The notes under the pieces were generated by a model, which saw only the letters and a program-made list of their open reading frames with translations, ran no database searches and had not been told where the DNA came from. The translations under genes and the position numbers were made by a program. DNA of 64,000 nt. Source: Sciurus carolinensis (taxonomy: Eukaryota; Chordata; Mammalia; Rodentia; Sciuridae). Shown piece by piece: positions 33,861 through 46,109 of the stretch (position 1 is the first letter of the stretch; every line of letters starts with the position of its first letter). The stretch covers positions 43,246,998 through 43,310,997 of the forward strand of contig NC_062223.1 of the NCBI RefSeq assembly GCF_902686445.1, written 5' to 3'.

Positions 33861-34979
33861 AGAAAACTTCAGTCCAGCCTCTGCCCAAAGTCCCAGCTTG
33901 ACTCAGGGGTTGAGGTGGCTACCCGAAGCCACCTCAGATGTATGAGTGATGGTAAAAGAACAGTAGTAACAGCAGGGGAAAAAAACCTGCTGGAAATTAG
34001 GGAGGAATTATGACTCTTTGGGAAGACAGCAGATAACTGAGCATGGCACACAGGTCCTGAGGGCAGATCTGCTTGTGCTGGGAACACCACACCGACCAGA
34101 GGGAGACTAGGAAGTGTCACTCGGGGAGTCTAGATTTTGTCACTGAAAGGAATCTAGCAAAGTTCTCTTCCTCTTCCACCCTCACTGTGTCCAAGACCCT
34201 GTTTCAGACCTGGGAACAGTTTGTGGAAATTTAGCCATAAAATATGAACGGGACCATGTAGGTCTTATTCTATTATCCTCTTTGCTGCTTAAGAAGCAAA
34301 CAGCATCTGAATTTTCTCACAAATAAGAGTGCCTCCTCTTTAGCAAAAACAGAGTTTTCTCTTTGCTCAGATCACCATTAATGGCTGTAGGCAAGAAAGC
34401 CCAGTCTCCTTTTCAGTGCCTTCCTATAAGAACCATAGACTCGGCACCCGGCTCTCATTTTCCCTTCCAGAACAGACTGAGCTCTGCTTCTCAGAACCTA
34501 CTAGTCTATCCAGCAAGCTCTCTGGAGAATAAAAACTGAAAATTCATCAGGAAGGTCAGCAACTCCCTATTAAAAATGTTGTCCAAGGAATCAAATCCCC
34601 TCCAGCCGATGGTTTGGCCACTCCCCAGCTGTTACAGAAGACACCTTCGGAGTTCAAACAAAACTATAAAATTCACCAACTCAAAAACAAATATTCCCTC
34701 CTGAACAGAACGTGACTTTCCTCCAGTGGTTAGTTAGATGGACAAGGTAGAAATGTGCAGGGGGCTTTGCATATCAGCTTCTCAGGCTCCCAGCATCTGT
34801 CACACAATGAAACAGTCCCAGAGGTGGGACAGCTACATAATGCAGGGCTCAGAGCAAAATTAAAATGCAGAGCCTCCTGTTGGAAACTTATTAGGAATCT
34901 CAATACAATAACAGCCAAGTCTACACAACTGTGCAAGCCACACACTCCTCTCCGACTCTATCCTTTACTGCACCAAGGC

Positions 34980-35165
34980 TCTGTCACCACCACAGGTGGG
35001 GACGTCTCCTGTCTCTGACTGCCCCCTGACCTGCCTTCTCAGAAGAGTGGGAGGATTCAGACAAAATATGACACTGAACATGCTTGTAACCACCTGGCCT
35101 GCAGCAGGTGCTGAGCGATGTAGCTCTAATCATCCCCACTGTTACTATTATTATCATACTCACTG
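34980..35165 (-). repeat. MIR SINE fragment
   Basis: GACAAAATATGACACTGAAC and ATTATTATCATACTCACTG resemble the variable end of reversed MIR. Weak. Confidence 0.35.
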
Positions 35166-35865
35166 TGCCAAGGTCCCTCCACAACCCCAAGACTCCCCAG
35201 AAGCAGGAAGAACATATTCCCCTGATTTGACAGACTATCAGCTAAGGCTCTTCAGTAGCCATTTCATTAGCCCTGTGCAAGAGAATGCTGTAAATTAGCA
35301 TTTCTAAGTCTTTTATTTTTACTATGAACTCATTTTACAATCTGTTGAAAGCCTGTAGGTCCCATCTCAGTTACTTCAATTATCAAAATATTTTTAAAAC
35401 AAATGAGATACAGTAGCATGTGCTTATTTGTTAACACATTATATAAGGTTATCTAGAATAAGTCTAATAACCTCTGAGATGTCAGATACCAATATTTTAA
35501 TAAATCTGCCATAAGTTTAATGTGATAGAAAAATGTTTGTCATTTATCTTGGTAATTATCCTAATTGTAAAACTAATACTAATGTGGAATTTTGCCTAAA
35601 TTTATATGGAGAGAAAATAGCAAATTTTAATTAGAGGTTATTATAATTAGTAATCTAGTTTTTCCACATCCAAGTTTACAGACCCCCTGAATTCTCTCCA
35701 CGGACACTGAGAAACCCTTGGATGCCAGTTTAGGAACTCTGGCTATTTTACCAACAGCAAGGACTACTTGTTCAATTCAGTTCCTTGAAACCATTTCCCT
35801 ATGGTCAGAACAGTTGAATAATTTACCAAGAGGCAGAACTTACCCTGACCAGGCAAGTAAATAGG

Positions 35866-35871
35866 TTTTGT

Positions 35872-35908
<37 letters not shown>

Positions 35909-35911
35909 TCC
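35866..35911 (+). repeat. (TTTTG)n simple repeat
   Basis: Alternating TTTTG and TTTTTG units. Confidence 0.9.
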
Positions 35912-36399
35912 CAACGCCTCTACAATGTTCAAGGTTAATGCTTTCTACCAGCAGTGGTCAGTGGACATCTGGAGAGGAGACCTGAATTTTAGTGGTGGAC
36001 CATGTTACACAAAGTTGCAATTAGTCATGAGGGCTGCCTGGAGGATTGTTTCCTATGTTCAGACATCAAGACAGGAACATTCCGCATGCTGCCCCAGGTC
36101 TTCCCCAGGACCACCATGGGTGGTCATTTGCAACCAGCTCAAAACAAGACTTGACTCAGAGGGTTCCCATTACCATGGATCATCCCATTTCCCTGCTGCC
36201 CACCATCCCCAGTAAGGAAAAAATAATAATAACCAACAGTATTTCTTTCCCAAGATTACAATATAGAATCTGAGTTGATCATTACAGGGGAGAAAAAAGA
36301 TCCCAGAATTTAAATTTAACTTCTCAACTCTCACCCAAAGAAATTCACTGCAAATGCTGAAACTGAATATTTCTCCTTGACTTCCATTCTGAAATTATT

Positions 36400-36620
36400 T
36401 ACTCACAAGCATTTTCCAGGTACTTTCACACGCTTTGTTTGATTTGATTCTTTCAACAGCCCTGTGAAGTAGATTAACCCTATTTTCCAGATGAAGAAAT
36501 TTAGATGCTTACATAATTCATCTAAAGTCACTCAAATACCCAGTGGCAGAGTCATATTTGAACCCAGGTGTTCTGACTCTAAATCTGTGCTGTTAATACC
36601 ACATCCCAACTGCTCCCAAG
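36400..36620 (+). repeat. MIR SINE, nearly complete
   Basis: TTTTCCAGATGAAGAAATTT, AAAGTCACTCAAATACCCAG and TTTGAACCCAGGTGTTCTGA match MIR in order. Confidence 0.8.
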
Positions 36621-37196
36621 TTATAAGAAGGCATAGTCTCCCACCCCTCCAGACACATGGCAGTCAACATCTGCTCCCCACCCGTGTTCCCCAACCCACA
36701 GCCTCTGGCCAGTGGAGTCAAGATGGCAGAACAGAGACTAGGTGCTCTCTGATTTTCTAAGTGGAAAAAACTGAGGTAGAGGCTGAATTTAAGGCCAAAT
36801 CTACAGACCTTGAAAAGATGGCACAAGTCTTGTCAGTAGTCACCACGTAAATGGAACTGAAAATAGCTCTTGGCCTTCACATTCCACTCACCTCAAGTCC
36901 TAGAACATGCCATCAACCCTATTAAGAAATTTTTTAAAGGCTCCTAAGAGGGATTCTGGAATAATCTCTAGAAGATGGCCATTTTCTTCAAGTCCTGTTG
37001 TCATATACAAAAAGTGGAAGAACTTACTATTCCAAGAAAGATAAGTTTTGGAAGAAATTGCATCAGATGGAGAAATAACTAATGGAGTAACAGAAATTTA
37101 TCAAATCCACAGTTGGGCCATTAAGGGCCCAAACCCCAAGATTACCTATTATGTATCTGTGATATAGAGTAAGGAAGAAGTGGTAAATATGATTTA

Positions 37197-37410
37197 TGAT
37201 TTTTTTTAATGTATAGAGATTGAACCGAGGGTCTCCTGTATACAAGGCAAGTACTCCACTGCTGACTACATTCCTAACTCTTTTTTCCCCTTTTTTATTT
37301 TCAGACAGTGCCTCATAAAGTTGCTCAGGCTGTCTTTGAACTAGATCCTTCTGTCTCAGTTTCCCAAGTAGCTGGGATTATCAGCATGCACCACCAAGTC
37401 CAGTTTAACT
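37197..37410 (-). mobile_element. B1-dID composite SINE
   Basis: Reversed ID part (GATTGAACCGAGGGTCTCCT, AGTACTCCACTGCTGAC) is joined to a reversed B1 part (AGACAGTGCCTCATAAAGTT, CCCAAGTAGCTGGGATTATC). This fusion type is known from squirrels and dormice and is the best taxonomic marker in the window. Confidence 0.85.
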
Positions 37411-40400
37411 ATGATATGTTAACTTCACCACAATTATAACACCACCGAGGAGAGTATACTTCTAGACAAGGTCATGCAAAAAGAAAAATAAGTTTATATG
37501 TTAAAACAGTGGGGTTAATGAGGTTTTCTATTAGTCTAATAACCAAGCTATGATAACAGGCACTTTTATTTTAGATTTTGTTTCATCAGAAAGCATGTTT
37601 GAATGTATCTATACTGGTCATATCTGAAATGGATATTCAAAGACCCTTAACAATTAAGATGCTTCTGAGAAACTCTGAGAGCAAGGGTGTAGAAGCTGGA
37701 GAAGAGAGAATATAAATCCAATGGACCACAATAAGGGGCTCAGGCCGGGAAAGCAGATGGAAGAGAAAATGTGGTCAGGTGCTAGTGAAATCGTTCTCAA
37801 AGGAATATTTTACAGGATGTCTCTTTTAAAACAAGGTCAATTAATACCCTAAGAGCCTCTTTCAATTGGACACTCTGCTTGACTCAGTGGCAGGTCCTGT
37901 TGCTCCCGATACAGAGCTGGGAACACCAGGGGCTGCAGGTGGGGCTTCCCAGTGACTGGGTCAGCCCTGTTGTCCTTACGATTGCCCATGCTGTCTTTTT
38001 ATAGAAGCTAATCCACATCCACCTCATCTACCCAGGAATTCAGAGGCAGTCAGCTTACAAGGACCCCCACAAACTGAGCCGAAGCCACCAGGGCCTGAGT
38101 GTTCACTTCCTGGGAGAATGCGTTGGCGTTCTGTGGAAGATGGCGTTCGATCGCGTCCATTGACCGCTCCCTGTGGTCACCAGCAGTCTGCTCCCTCCCC
38201 TTCCACCATCTCACCAGCTTTGGACACATGAACCAAACTGGGAAAGATGGGATCTTATGTGGGGATAAACTGACACCCCAAATAAAGGCTCCTGGCTTCG
38301 GGTCTTAGTACCTCCGCCAGCTACGTGACTTAGCCAAGATTCTGAAGAAACCATTCAAGGACACCTGCTGATCTCCCTTCCTGTCTGGTCCTAGGAGGGC
38401 ACCTCCTGCCCCTTTCTCAGCTTTTGGAGAAAGCTCATCCTGCCGGACAACCCCTGCCCAGCTGTTGTTTGGTCACAATAGCTGCAGAATCTGAGGGTTG
38501 AAATGAATCTTAAAGAAGATCAGGTTTGTGCAGTAGAGGAGACTAAAGGCCAGAGAGGTGAAGTTTGTTGTCCTGGGCCACACGACTTTGCCAGGTCTCC
38601 TGAGTGCCACGCTGAGCATTGGCCCACATTCTGCTTTCCCTGCCCCGGACTTCCACCACTCCAGAAATGGAATCTGACCTTCCTCAGGGAAGAGTCTTAA
38701 AGAAATATCTTTATCCCTCCTCTTGAATCCAGGAAGTTTTTATCAAATAACTCCGAAAGATCCATGGAAATTTCTACTCCTGAGCATCCTGGCTTCCTAA
38801 CCTCAATGCCTTTTGGCTGGAAAATCTGTCCCATCTTAAGCTTTAAGCTGCTGGGAGGCACATTCCCCCACTGCACTGCTGAGTTCCTGCCCAGCTTAAC
38901 AGCCTGTCTCTTTAAAACTGTCTGATTCAAAGAAACTTAACAATGTTTAATAAGAGCACAACTGCCCACTGTTTAGAACAAACCATATTATCTAAAATTT
39001 GTTTTATATAAAAAAAAAACTCAACATGAAAATGTCAAATAAAGCTAATTATCCACCCTCTCCCTTCAGTTATTCAGAAACAAATTTAAGAGAACCTGGG
39101 CAAGATGGGGCTGCCTCCTGCCTCTGTCTTCAGAGGGTGATCCCCACCACAAAATCCGTTTACCCAAGCTGAGAGCCACAGCGACTGGCTCTGTTACCCA
39201 GTAACAACGGCAGGGGAGAATGTGTGGTCTCCAAACGCCAAGCCGATGCCTCCCAACCAGGGCCCCACCCACAACAGAAAAGGTTGTCACTTCAGCTTTA
39301 CCAGTGAGGAATCTGAACCCGGGGATGTGGGCTGAAATGGCAGCAAAATCCGTGTCACTGAATTTATATTTGCTTCTTCAAAACCACGGGATTGCTTCTC
39401 AAGTGTGGTAGCAGATTCTACTATGGTATTCTTGGCCTCCCAAAGGTCTTTGGAAATTACATGTGGTTGAAAGAACTTAGGAGCGGCTCTGTCTGGAGGC
39501 AGGGGAAGACCAGTTACTTTTCAATGATTCGTATAAGCCTGATACTGTCATGGGAAACAGGGCTCCTCCACTGGGCTTTCAGAAGAGCCAGAGAATCATG
39601 GGAACACAATCGAAGGAACGCAGTCCAGTGCTCAAGTTCCCAAATTCAGGGAGGGGTGGAGAGCGATAAGAAGGAAATAAAACTTCACAAGATTCCAGAA
39701 AGCTAAATTCCACTTCCTTGGAAGTGAACTTTGGCCCAAAGCACTCACATTCTGAAATCGAGACCTAATAGGAGTTCCTTGCGATTTCCAACTGGCTAAC
39801 CAAATGCAATGGAGTACACATTTTAACCTCTCAATCTCTGTTTAGTCTTATGGAGTCAAAAAGATATTGAAAGAGGATCAGGGGGAAGTTGACCAATGAA
39901 TGGGAGCAGTTTCAAATGCCTGCAAACGTAGAATCATGGGTGTGAGCATAGGGCTGGTCAGAGATGGGGAAAAGAACTTCCACTTGGAAATCACAGTACA
40001 GTAATATATTAAGAAATGAGAAAACTAAAGCAAAAAAAGTTGGTGTGAATCTAACAAATAGGTAAATTTTACTACAAAGGAATAAATTAAATAGATTGAG
40101 AACTTTTGTACAAATGAGATCTAGTTCAAACACATTGACTGCCCATGACCTGCTTTATGAGTGTCCTAACCGAGCACCATCTCGAGGTGACCTAACAGAA
40201 CTAACTCTAAGCACAGCCATTCCCTCGAGGTTGCTTTCTTTCAGAATGACTCTGTAAAATATTTTGGAAATGTGGAGAAGGATCGTCTCATCTTCAGGAT
40301 ATTTATTATTTTTTAAGTGTGGTTAGACTTCAAAATGACTCTCATTTTGTGTTCCATCACGGTTTTTAAACACCATTAGCCTTTGGCGTGGAAGCTACAT

Positions 40401-41764
40401 GGTCCTACCCGCCTCCATATTATACGAAGATGGCATCGATAAGTTCTATCACAGCCCCAGAATTTCAGGTCACAAAAAGAGGACAAGAAGAGCCTTCTTC
40501 GAGCTCCAAATGCAGCCATTGCAGTCATTGTTTAAATCTCCTAAGAGCCTGTTCTGATAGCATCTCTTAACTACGAAATTCTTCCTAATTACATGTCTCT
40601 ATCTCTCCTGTTAGACGTTGACTGTCCCCTTGACCTCAGTGGAAGTAGCACACAGCCATCCATTGATCAGCCCCAACTTCCCCTTTTACACACCAAAAGT
40701 CACTATCAGACACCTCTTCACACCCGCACCTACAAATCAAAGCCTGCGCTAGACCTTCCGCCAGAAAGTTCGCAGAATCCGAACGCTTGCTGGCTTCCCC
40801 CTGCCACCAAGGTCAGTGCAGACACCAGTAGAGACACCTGTGAACCTGGACTCATAGGACCTTGCACTTGGCCTCAGAAACACAGAGGTACTTGAAGTAC
40901 ACAGAGTTGACAAAGAAGGTTGTTGAAAATGTGACTTTGCCGCCTGGGTACAGCTATTGACCCACACGATGAACTCCCTACTGTCCCCAGTTCTGTGCAC
41001 ACTGGAGCCAACCCTTCCTCATGGTGTCCAAACAAAATCAAAAGAGTCCCTGTTCCGAAGGCATTTGTCACTGCTGAGTCACGTCTGCCTGTCTGGTCAT
41101 AGGAGCCCATTATGGAATGAACAAAGGGCTAGTTTGTCCCCTTGTGATATGGTAAAGCTCTTTGCCTAAATCGATTTTTTATTTTTTCTGAATGGAGTCA
41201 AGTTTTAAATGCTCAACTTTCCTCAGGACCCTACCTACTTTGGCTGCCTAACCAATTTTTCAAATGTGGGTGTGAATTTCCTTGCCATTTTCCAACCCTA
41301 GGAGATACTAAAAATGAATTGCCTTCTCTTATAGCTCATGAGTCAGAAAAATGGCCAGCAGAAGACATCTCTAGAAAGTGAGACCGTGTGCTCTGAGCCC
41401 CAATAGCTACTTCACCAACCAGCTCTCCGCTGAGCTCTATCAGAGCCACCAATCTTTTTGGGTCAGAACAATCTGACCCAGGAACACGGCTTTGCCACAC
41501 TGATAGAGGGAAGCCAGGGAGCTTTTAAATTGGAAGTCCAGACAATGCAGGAAATTCACAGATAACATCCAAAGTTGCTCAGCTTCTTCTGAAAATAAAA
41601 TCCTAACAAGACCTAGTGAGGTAAGCCCTGGAAAGCAAGCTTCACATCCTGCCAGCTGCCGACAGTCTGCCTTATTTTCATCCGTCTGGTTCCAGGCAGG
41701 TTTCTCTTTCCACGCAGGTGTTTGAATTCCAGATTCAAAAGAAGGCTTAAAAATTAAGACTTAC

Positions 41765-41995
41765 CTCATTTACCTAAAGATTCTGGGTGGGAAATCCAAT
41801 AGCTTTGGCTAATGGAGGGGAGGCAGCAGGCGGCGGCTATCACTCCAGCTCCTATTGGGGATGGGCAACCACAGGTGTTATCACGACGGAGCCCTCATCA
41901 GAGTGAAGATAAATGCATATGACAATAATTTAAAATCATTTTGTAGGATGTTAAGCAATAAGCCACCAACCGGGAATTCCCTAAGTCACTTCCCC
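41765..41995 (-). other. EHF: Candidate EHF non-coding first exon
   Basis: On the minus strand ATGAG|GTAAGT at 41,769-41,759 is a near-perfect splice donor. The upstream 230 nt are repeat-free, with NF-kB, ETS and CCAAT-type motifs just beyond or inside the 5' part. The spacing to the first coding exon fits the expected first-intron size. The 5' boundary is a guess placed about 30 nt downstream of a TATA-like tract. This may instead be an enhancer with a chance donor. Confidence 0.4.
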
Positions 41996-42120
41996 CTCTT
42001 GTGATTGGCTGCCCAGCCCTTTAAAAAAATAAAATAAAGGATTACAAACATTGGCTCATTTGCATTTGGCCAACTCACAGGTTAGTGTTCAAACAAAACA
42101 GGTCTAACCAGGTTATGCCT
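41965..42120 (-). promoter_or_regulatory. EHF: Candidate EHF promoter motif cluster
   Basis: Reading toward the gene on the minus strand: AACCTGGTT (42,114-42,106, resembling Grainyhead-like sites), ATGCAAAT octamer (42,065-42,058), GAGCCAATG (CCAAT, about 42,057-42,049), a TATA-like AT tract ending TTTAAAGG (42,038-42,018), CAGCCAATCAC (CCAAT, about 42,012-42,002), GGAAGT (ETS core, 41,993-41,988) and the palindrome GGGAATTCCC (NF-kB consensus, 41,981-41,972). Such density in a repeat-free stretch suggests a promoter. Induction of EHF by inflammatory cytokines is known in epithelial cells and would fit the NF-kB site; that link is inference. Confidence 0.45.
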
Positions 42121-43379
42121 GTGTCTCAAGTACAGAGACAACCTGTTAATGGATGAGGAATTGATTTGGTGGTGACTGTTCTTTTCAGCTCAGAAGCAGT
42201 TTCAGGTGAAAAGTACCATGCTCCCCAGAGACACCATCAGGAAGGGAGAACATCAGGGCAAAGTGAACAGAAGTCTGAATCTGGCAGAGATGATGGGAAG
42301 GGGGCATGGGGACCCCCTGGAACATGTGTCTCATTTTCTAACCTGTATTTAGTCTACACTGCTTTGGAATCAAGATCTTTACACTGGCTGTACTGGTAAC
42401 CGGGTTCTAAAGGAGCTCCCAGCCAGTTCTCTCTCCAGGTATCATGACTGCCTCATTGACAGTGACTCTTGGCAATTCCAGTGGACTTTGAAAAGCCAAT
42501 CTCCCCAACCCTAAGTAAGAGCCTTGGAAGAAGTCTTGAAAGGAAGGATCCTAAGGAGGATTCACTATGAGATGTTCAGGTCCCGTGGTCCTCTCTCAAC
42601 AATTAAAGGGCTGATTTGCTGGATTATTTCATTCCTTACTTCCGCTGGACCCTCACATGACCCTTTCTACTATTTATTAACATTCCCTATAGGAACTCCA
42701 GAGGCAAAGCCCAAGATACTGAAATTGGAAATAAGTCAATGCAGTCTGGGTAAGAAGAATGTAAAATGTTGGGGAGGACTGTGGATTTCAAATACCCACG
42801 CAACCCATGCCCCTGGGCCGAGGGCATATCGGGGGTTGTCTGCTCCCGCTTCCCTGGCTCACAGATGTTCTTCCTGGTACAGGTGAGTGACTCCCCTGGC
42901 AAGGAAAAATACCATCCCCTAACCATTAACTTTCTCCCTTGGGTCTTCCTGGACACTGCCTGGCCTGGCATGAGCCAAGTGTCCAAGCAGGTTTTTTGAG
43001 CTGCCGGGAACTCCCCTTTGAGGAGAGGGGAGGGAAATTGAGTTTTGGCAAAAAGAAACCGATTTTGTTTTCAAAACCAAGAAGTTCCTTGTGTAAAAAT
43101 GAAAGGTTTGCATATGAACAAAGGCTGACTGTAAATAGAATAAAAAGTAAGTGGTTATTGTATTATTAAGGCGGAATGGTGAATGAGCTTGTTTTATTTA
43201 TTTATGCATCATGAATGCAGAGGGTTTTAAAAGATGCAGGTGGGGGGGACAGACTTAGGAGGGATTGGCGCTCAGGTCTCAAGGAGGTCTTCAGGATTTG
43301 GTGGTGTGCTTTAGGGCAGCCCTGTAAAAGCCCCCTCTGCCTCTCTAACAGACACGGAACCCTCAAGGGTTCCCTCCTG

Positions 43380-43690
43380 TTCTTCTGCTGCACTTGCCAA
43401 GGGGCCTGTTAACATGCAAATGTATGCCCTGAGCCTGATAAAAACAGTAAATGTCATTATTGCCCATTATCACATTAGCCCCAATTAGTTTATCAGCTCC
43501 AGATCTGAGAGCATAGCCCTGAGGGAACAGTCTGCTGGAATTTTGCTTGAGAGATGAATCAGGAGCAGCATGAAGCAGTTCCGCCCATTACAGGGTATTT
43601 GCAAGTGATAATGGGGATGGGGGGGCGGTCATTAACACCAGCAGGGGTCTAGGAAAGCAAACTTGGCCTTTTTTATACTTTCACCTGAGG
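43380..43690. promoter_or_regulatory. Repeat-free TAAT-rich island, candidate upstream enhancer
   Basis: Contains ATGCAAAT (octamer, about 43,415-43,422), and between 43,450 and 43,500 several ATTA/TAAT cores (GTCATTATTGCCCATTATC, CAATTAGTTTATC) typical of homeodomain sites, plus GATAA words. It lies about 1.4-1.7 kb upstream of the candidate EHF promoter. Function inferred from motif density only. Confidence 0.35.
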
Positions 43691-43959
43691 TTAAGGGGAG
43701 CCAGCTCAGCAGGAGCATGTAGTGGGTAGGGGGAGTGTGGTCCCAAGGGAGTGAACTTCAAATGCAACTCCTACAAGGATGTGGCTCCCTGGCCCAGTCC
43801 CAACCACCTGTAATTATAGGCCCTTTAATTCTTAGCTGAAGACTTCCAGTTATGTCCTATTCTTTTATCCACTCTCATTCTGATCATTCTGGATGGGAAG
43901 ACTGCTCGTTAAGACACTCCTGAGAAGACTCATGGGGATGCAGGATGAGAGAGGGCAGA

Positions 43960-44080
43960 AAGATGTCATCAAATACTCACAAACAACTCTATTTGTGGAT
44001 TTTTGTGTATATGAAGTACCTAACAATGTGTCTGGTACTTAGTGGATACTTAGTAAGAATTGTTATTTACTTGGGACTTG
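43960..44080 (-). repeat. MIR or L2 end fragment
   Basis: GTCTGGTACTTAGTGGATAC and TTAGTAAGAATTGTTATTTA resemble the reversed MIR end. Confidence 0.4.
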
Positions 44081-44241
44081 GTTGCACCTCCAAGGAGAAA
44101 AACAAAAGCAAAAACAATACCTCCCCCTTCCTGAAAAAAAAAAAGTCATTCTATATACCTAGAGAAACTCGGCTGGAGTATGAATTCTTTTACCCTAAGG
44201 TCAACTTAAATATGACAGCACTGACATTAAATTAGATACAT

Positions 44242-44287
<46 letters not shown>

Positions 44288-44294
44288 CAGATAG
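44242..44294 (+). repeat. (GATA)n microsatellite
   Basis: About 13 GATA units with one GACA variant. Confidence 0.95.
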
Positions 44295-45079
44295 TTCAAT
44301 CCAGAGGTATGATGAGATGATGTTCTGATTTTTAGCTGAGAATGAAAATACCGTAAGCTGAATTTGATGAGGAGGATTGTTACTGCAAGAGTCTCACATA
44401 TATCAAGTAAGTCCCTCAAGAATATCAAGTTCAAAACTGAGACCATGCAAACATCAAACACAGTAGATACTTCATATAGACAGGAATCAGGCCAGAGTCT
44501 TACCATCACTGAAGATTTCTGTCATTTGTTTTATGCTACCAAAATTCTCTGGAAGACTGATAAAGACCTGGGATAGTAGTTAGAGTAATGAGATCAGAAC
44601 AAGATCCAGACAACACTGGGAACTAAAATCAATTCTGGAGACTCAAGTACTTGACATTGGACTCTTTCTGGTCTTCTCTATAGGTCAAGGCCCTGTCACT
44701 GTCTCAGGCCTGTGCCAAGACAGAGAGCTTTAGAGTCAATTCCTGTTGCTGATTCCCCAGAGACAAGGGGACAAAAGCAAAGCAAACCAGGGTGTTGCAA
44801 TGGCCCGGAGACCTTGCGTTCAGTTCGGTTGTGTACTAGAAGATCTCCATCACAGAACCAAGGAATCCCAGGGACTTTCATTGCTAAAGAGAGGCCAATA
44901 CAAAGAATCTCTCTAAGCCACCTATCAAGCCCTAAGGAGCCTTGAGTCTTCACACCAACGCAGGCTGTGGTTACAAGGCCAACAGAGGTGCAAGCTTGCT
45001 TTGCAAGAAAGAGGATGCTCATTTACTTCACCCGGCACCTTTTAACTCTAGGTTCTATCTTTTTTTAAAAAAAAATCAA

Positions 45080-45080
<1 letters not shown>

Positions 45081-45118
<38 letters not shown>

Positions 45119-45130
45119 TGTCTGTCTGTC
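45081..45130 (+). repeat. (TG)n(TCTG)n microsatellite
   Basis: About 18 TG units followed by three TCTG units. Confidence 0.95.
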
Positions 45131-45648
45131 ATCCTCCCCTGATGACACGGAGCTATCTCCAGGGCGAAATGTGACAACATATAGTGAGAACCCCACAGAA
45201 GTATTAATGGAGGACTGACAGGAACAGGAAACTATATGACACTCACAGGGACAGAGGGTCACATAGAGCAGAATATCATTTATTACCCCGGGGATAGTCA
45301 AATAAGGAACTAGGGCTAATAAATATCATCTTGCCTCAGACCTCAGGTCCCCCTAAAGGTCATATTTGCAACATGTTTTGATTTGGGATGAGACTGGATC
45401 CCAGGGGATCTTCCGGTCCTCTGTGGAAAAGCCCCCTGGTCTCTGAAGGCAGCACCTCAGCTCTCTTTGGGAGGTCTCATGCTGACAGCTGTCCCAACAG
45501 ATTTCTGTCGGGACACATGTGCACACGGCTTCCGTTGTCACATCTGAGTCCCACATGCTGAGTAAAACCTTCTGCCAATGGCACGTACACCAGAATTGCT
45601 GAGACGGGGACAACTCCTGTTGATGGAAAGAATGACGGACTGTGCACA

Positions 45649-45650
<2 letters not shown>

Positions 45651-45684
<34 letters not shown>
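45651..45684 (+). repeat. (CA)n microsatellite
   Basis: About 17 CA units. Confidence 0.95.
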
Positions 45685-45687
<3 letters not shown>

Positions 45688-46109
45688 CAGGCATCTGAAT
45701 ATGTTGCCAATCTTACCTAAGAATTGAGGATGCATTTCCTGAACTCCCCCTCTGTATTTTGATTATTCTCAGGACAACTCCATTCTTGCATTAGTGACTT
45801 GTGCCTGCCCTGTTGCTTATGCCTCGCCTGTATCCTCTTATCCTTTCTGCCCTTATCTTGCCTCATAAATAGCTTTACGGGGTTCCCTGACTCAGGACAA
45901 CTTCACCGCTGGGATAAGCACCTTGATTCTCAATCAAACTATCTTGAGTTTCTCCACAGTGTTTCCATCAGGATTGTCAAGAAACCTCAATTCTCAGTCT
46001 GTGAGAGTGGTGGAAGTTGACCAGGCAATCTTCTAGTGGCCAGAATTTTCTTTTTGTGTGTAGGTAAGTCTTTCTTATAGTTGTAGCAGTTGGGTTTCCT
46101 CCCTTTGTC

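Larger units (their letters stand above)
21338..41764 (-). other. EHF: Proposed EHF first intron, 20.4 kb
   Basis: The 3' splice site (CCTTACAG before 21,337) is firm; the 5' end at 41,764 depends on the candidate exon 1. A first intron of about 21 kb is what I estimate for human EHF from remembered coordinates. The interval holds many MIR and L2 copies, an L1 3' end (25,150-25,640), two ID-type SINEs, AT-rich microsatellites and some repeat-free islands. No second gene was recognised. Confidence 0.5.
655..41995 (-). other. EHF: EHF gene, full inferred transcription unit
   Basis: EHF (ESE-3) is a nuclear ETS transcription factor of the epithelium-specific subfamily (with ELF3 and ELF5) that binds GGAA/T cores. 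The eight coding exons are seen directly; each has GT/AG borders and all join in frame. The ETS domain residues match EHF better than ELF3 or ELF5: the start of the domain reads [16 protein letters not shown] and the C-terminus ends GWRENEN, both as I remember human EHF. The 5' end (candidate exon 1 ending at 41,765) and the 3' end (poly(A) signal at 675-680) are inferred from signals and from the human gene size of about 42 kb, recalled from memory. The gene identity is secure; the outer limits are not. Confidence 0.85.

Noticed and set aside
21338..41764. Alternative coding first exon of the longer human EHF isoform
   Set aside because: I searched by eye for an exon ending in a CTTTAAG-type donor that could join the ATC-ATG exon and found none I could support.
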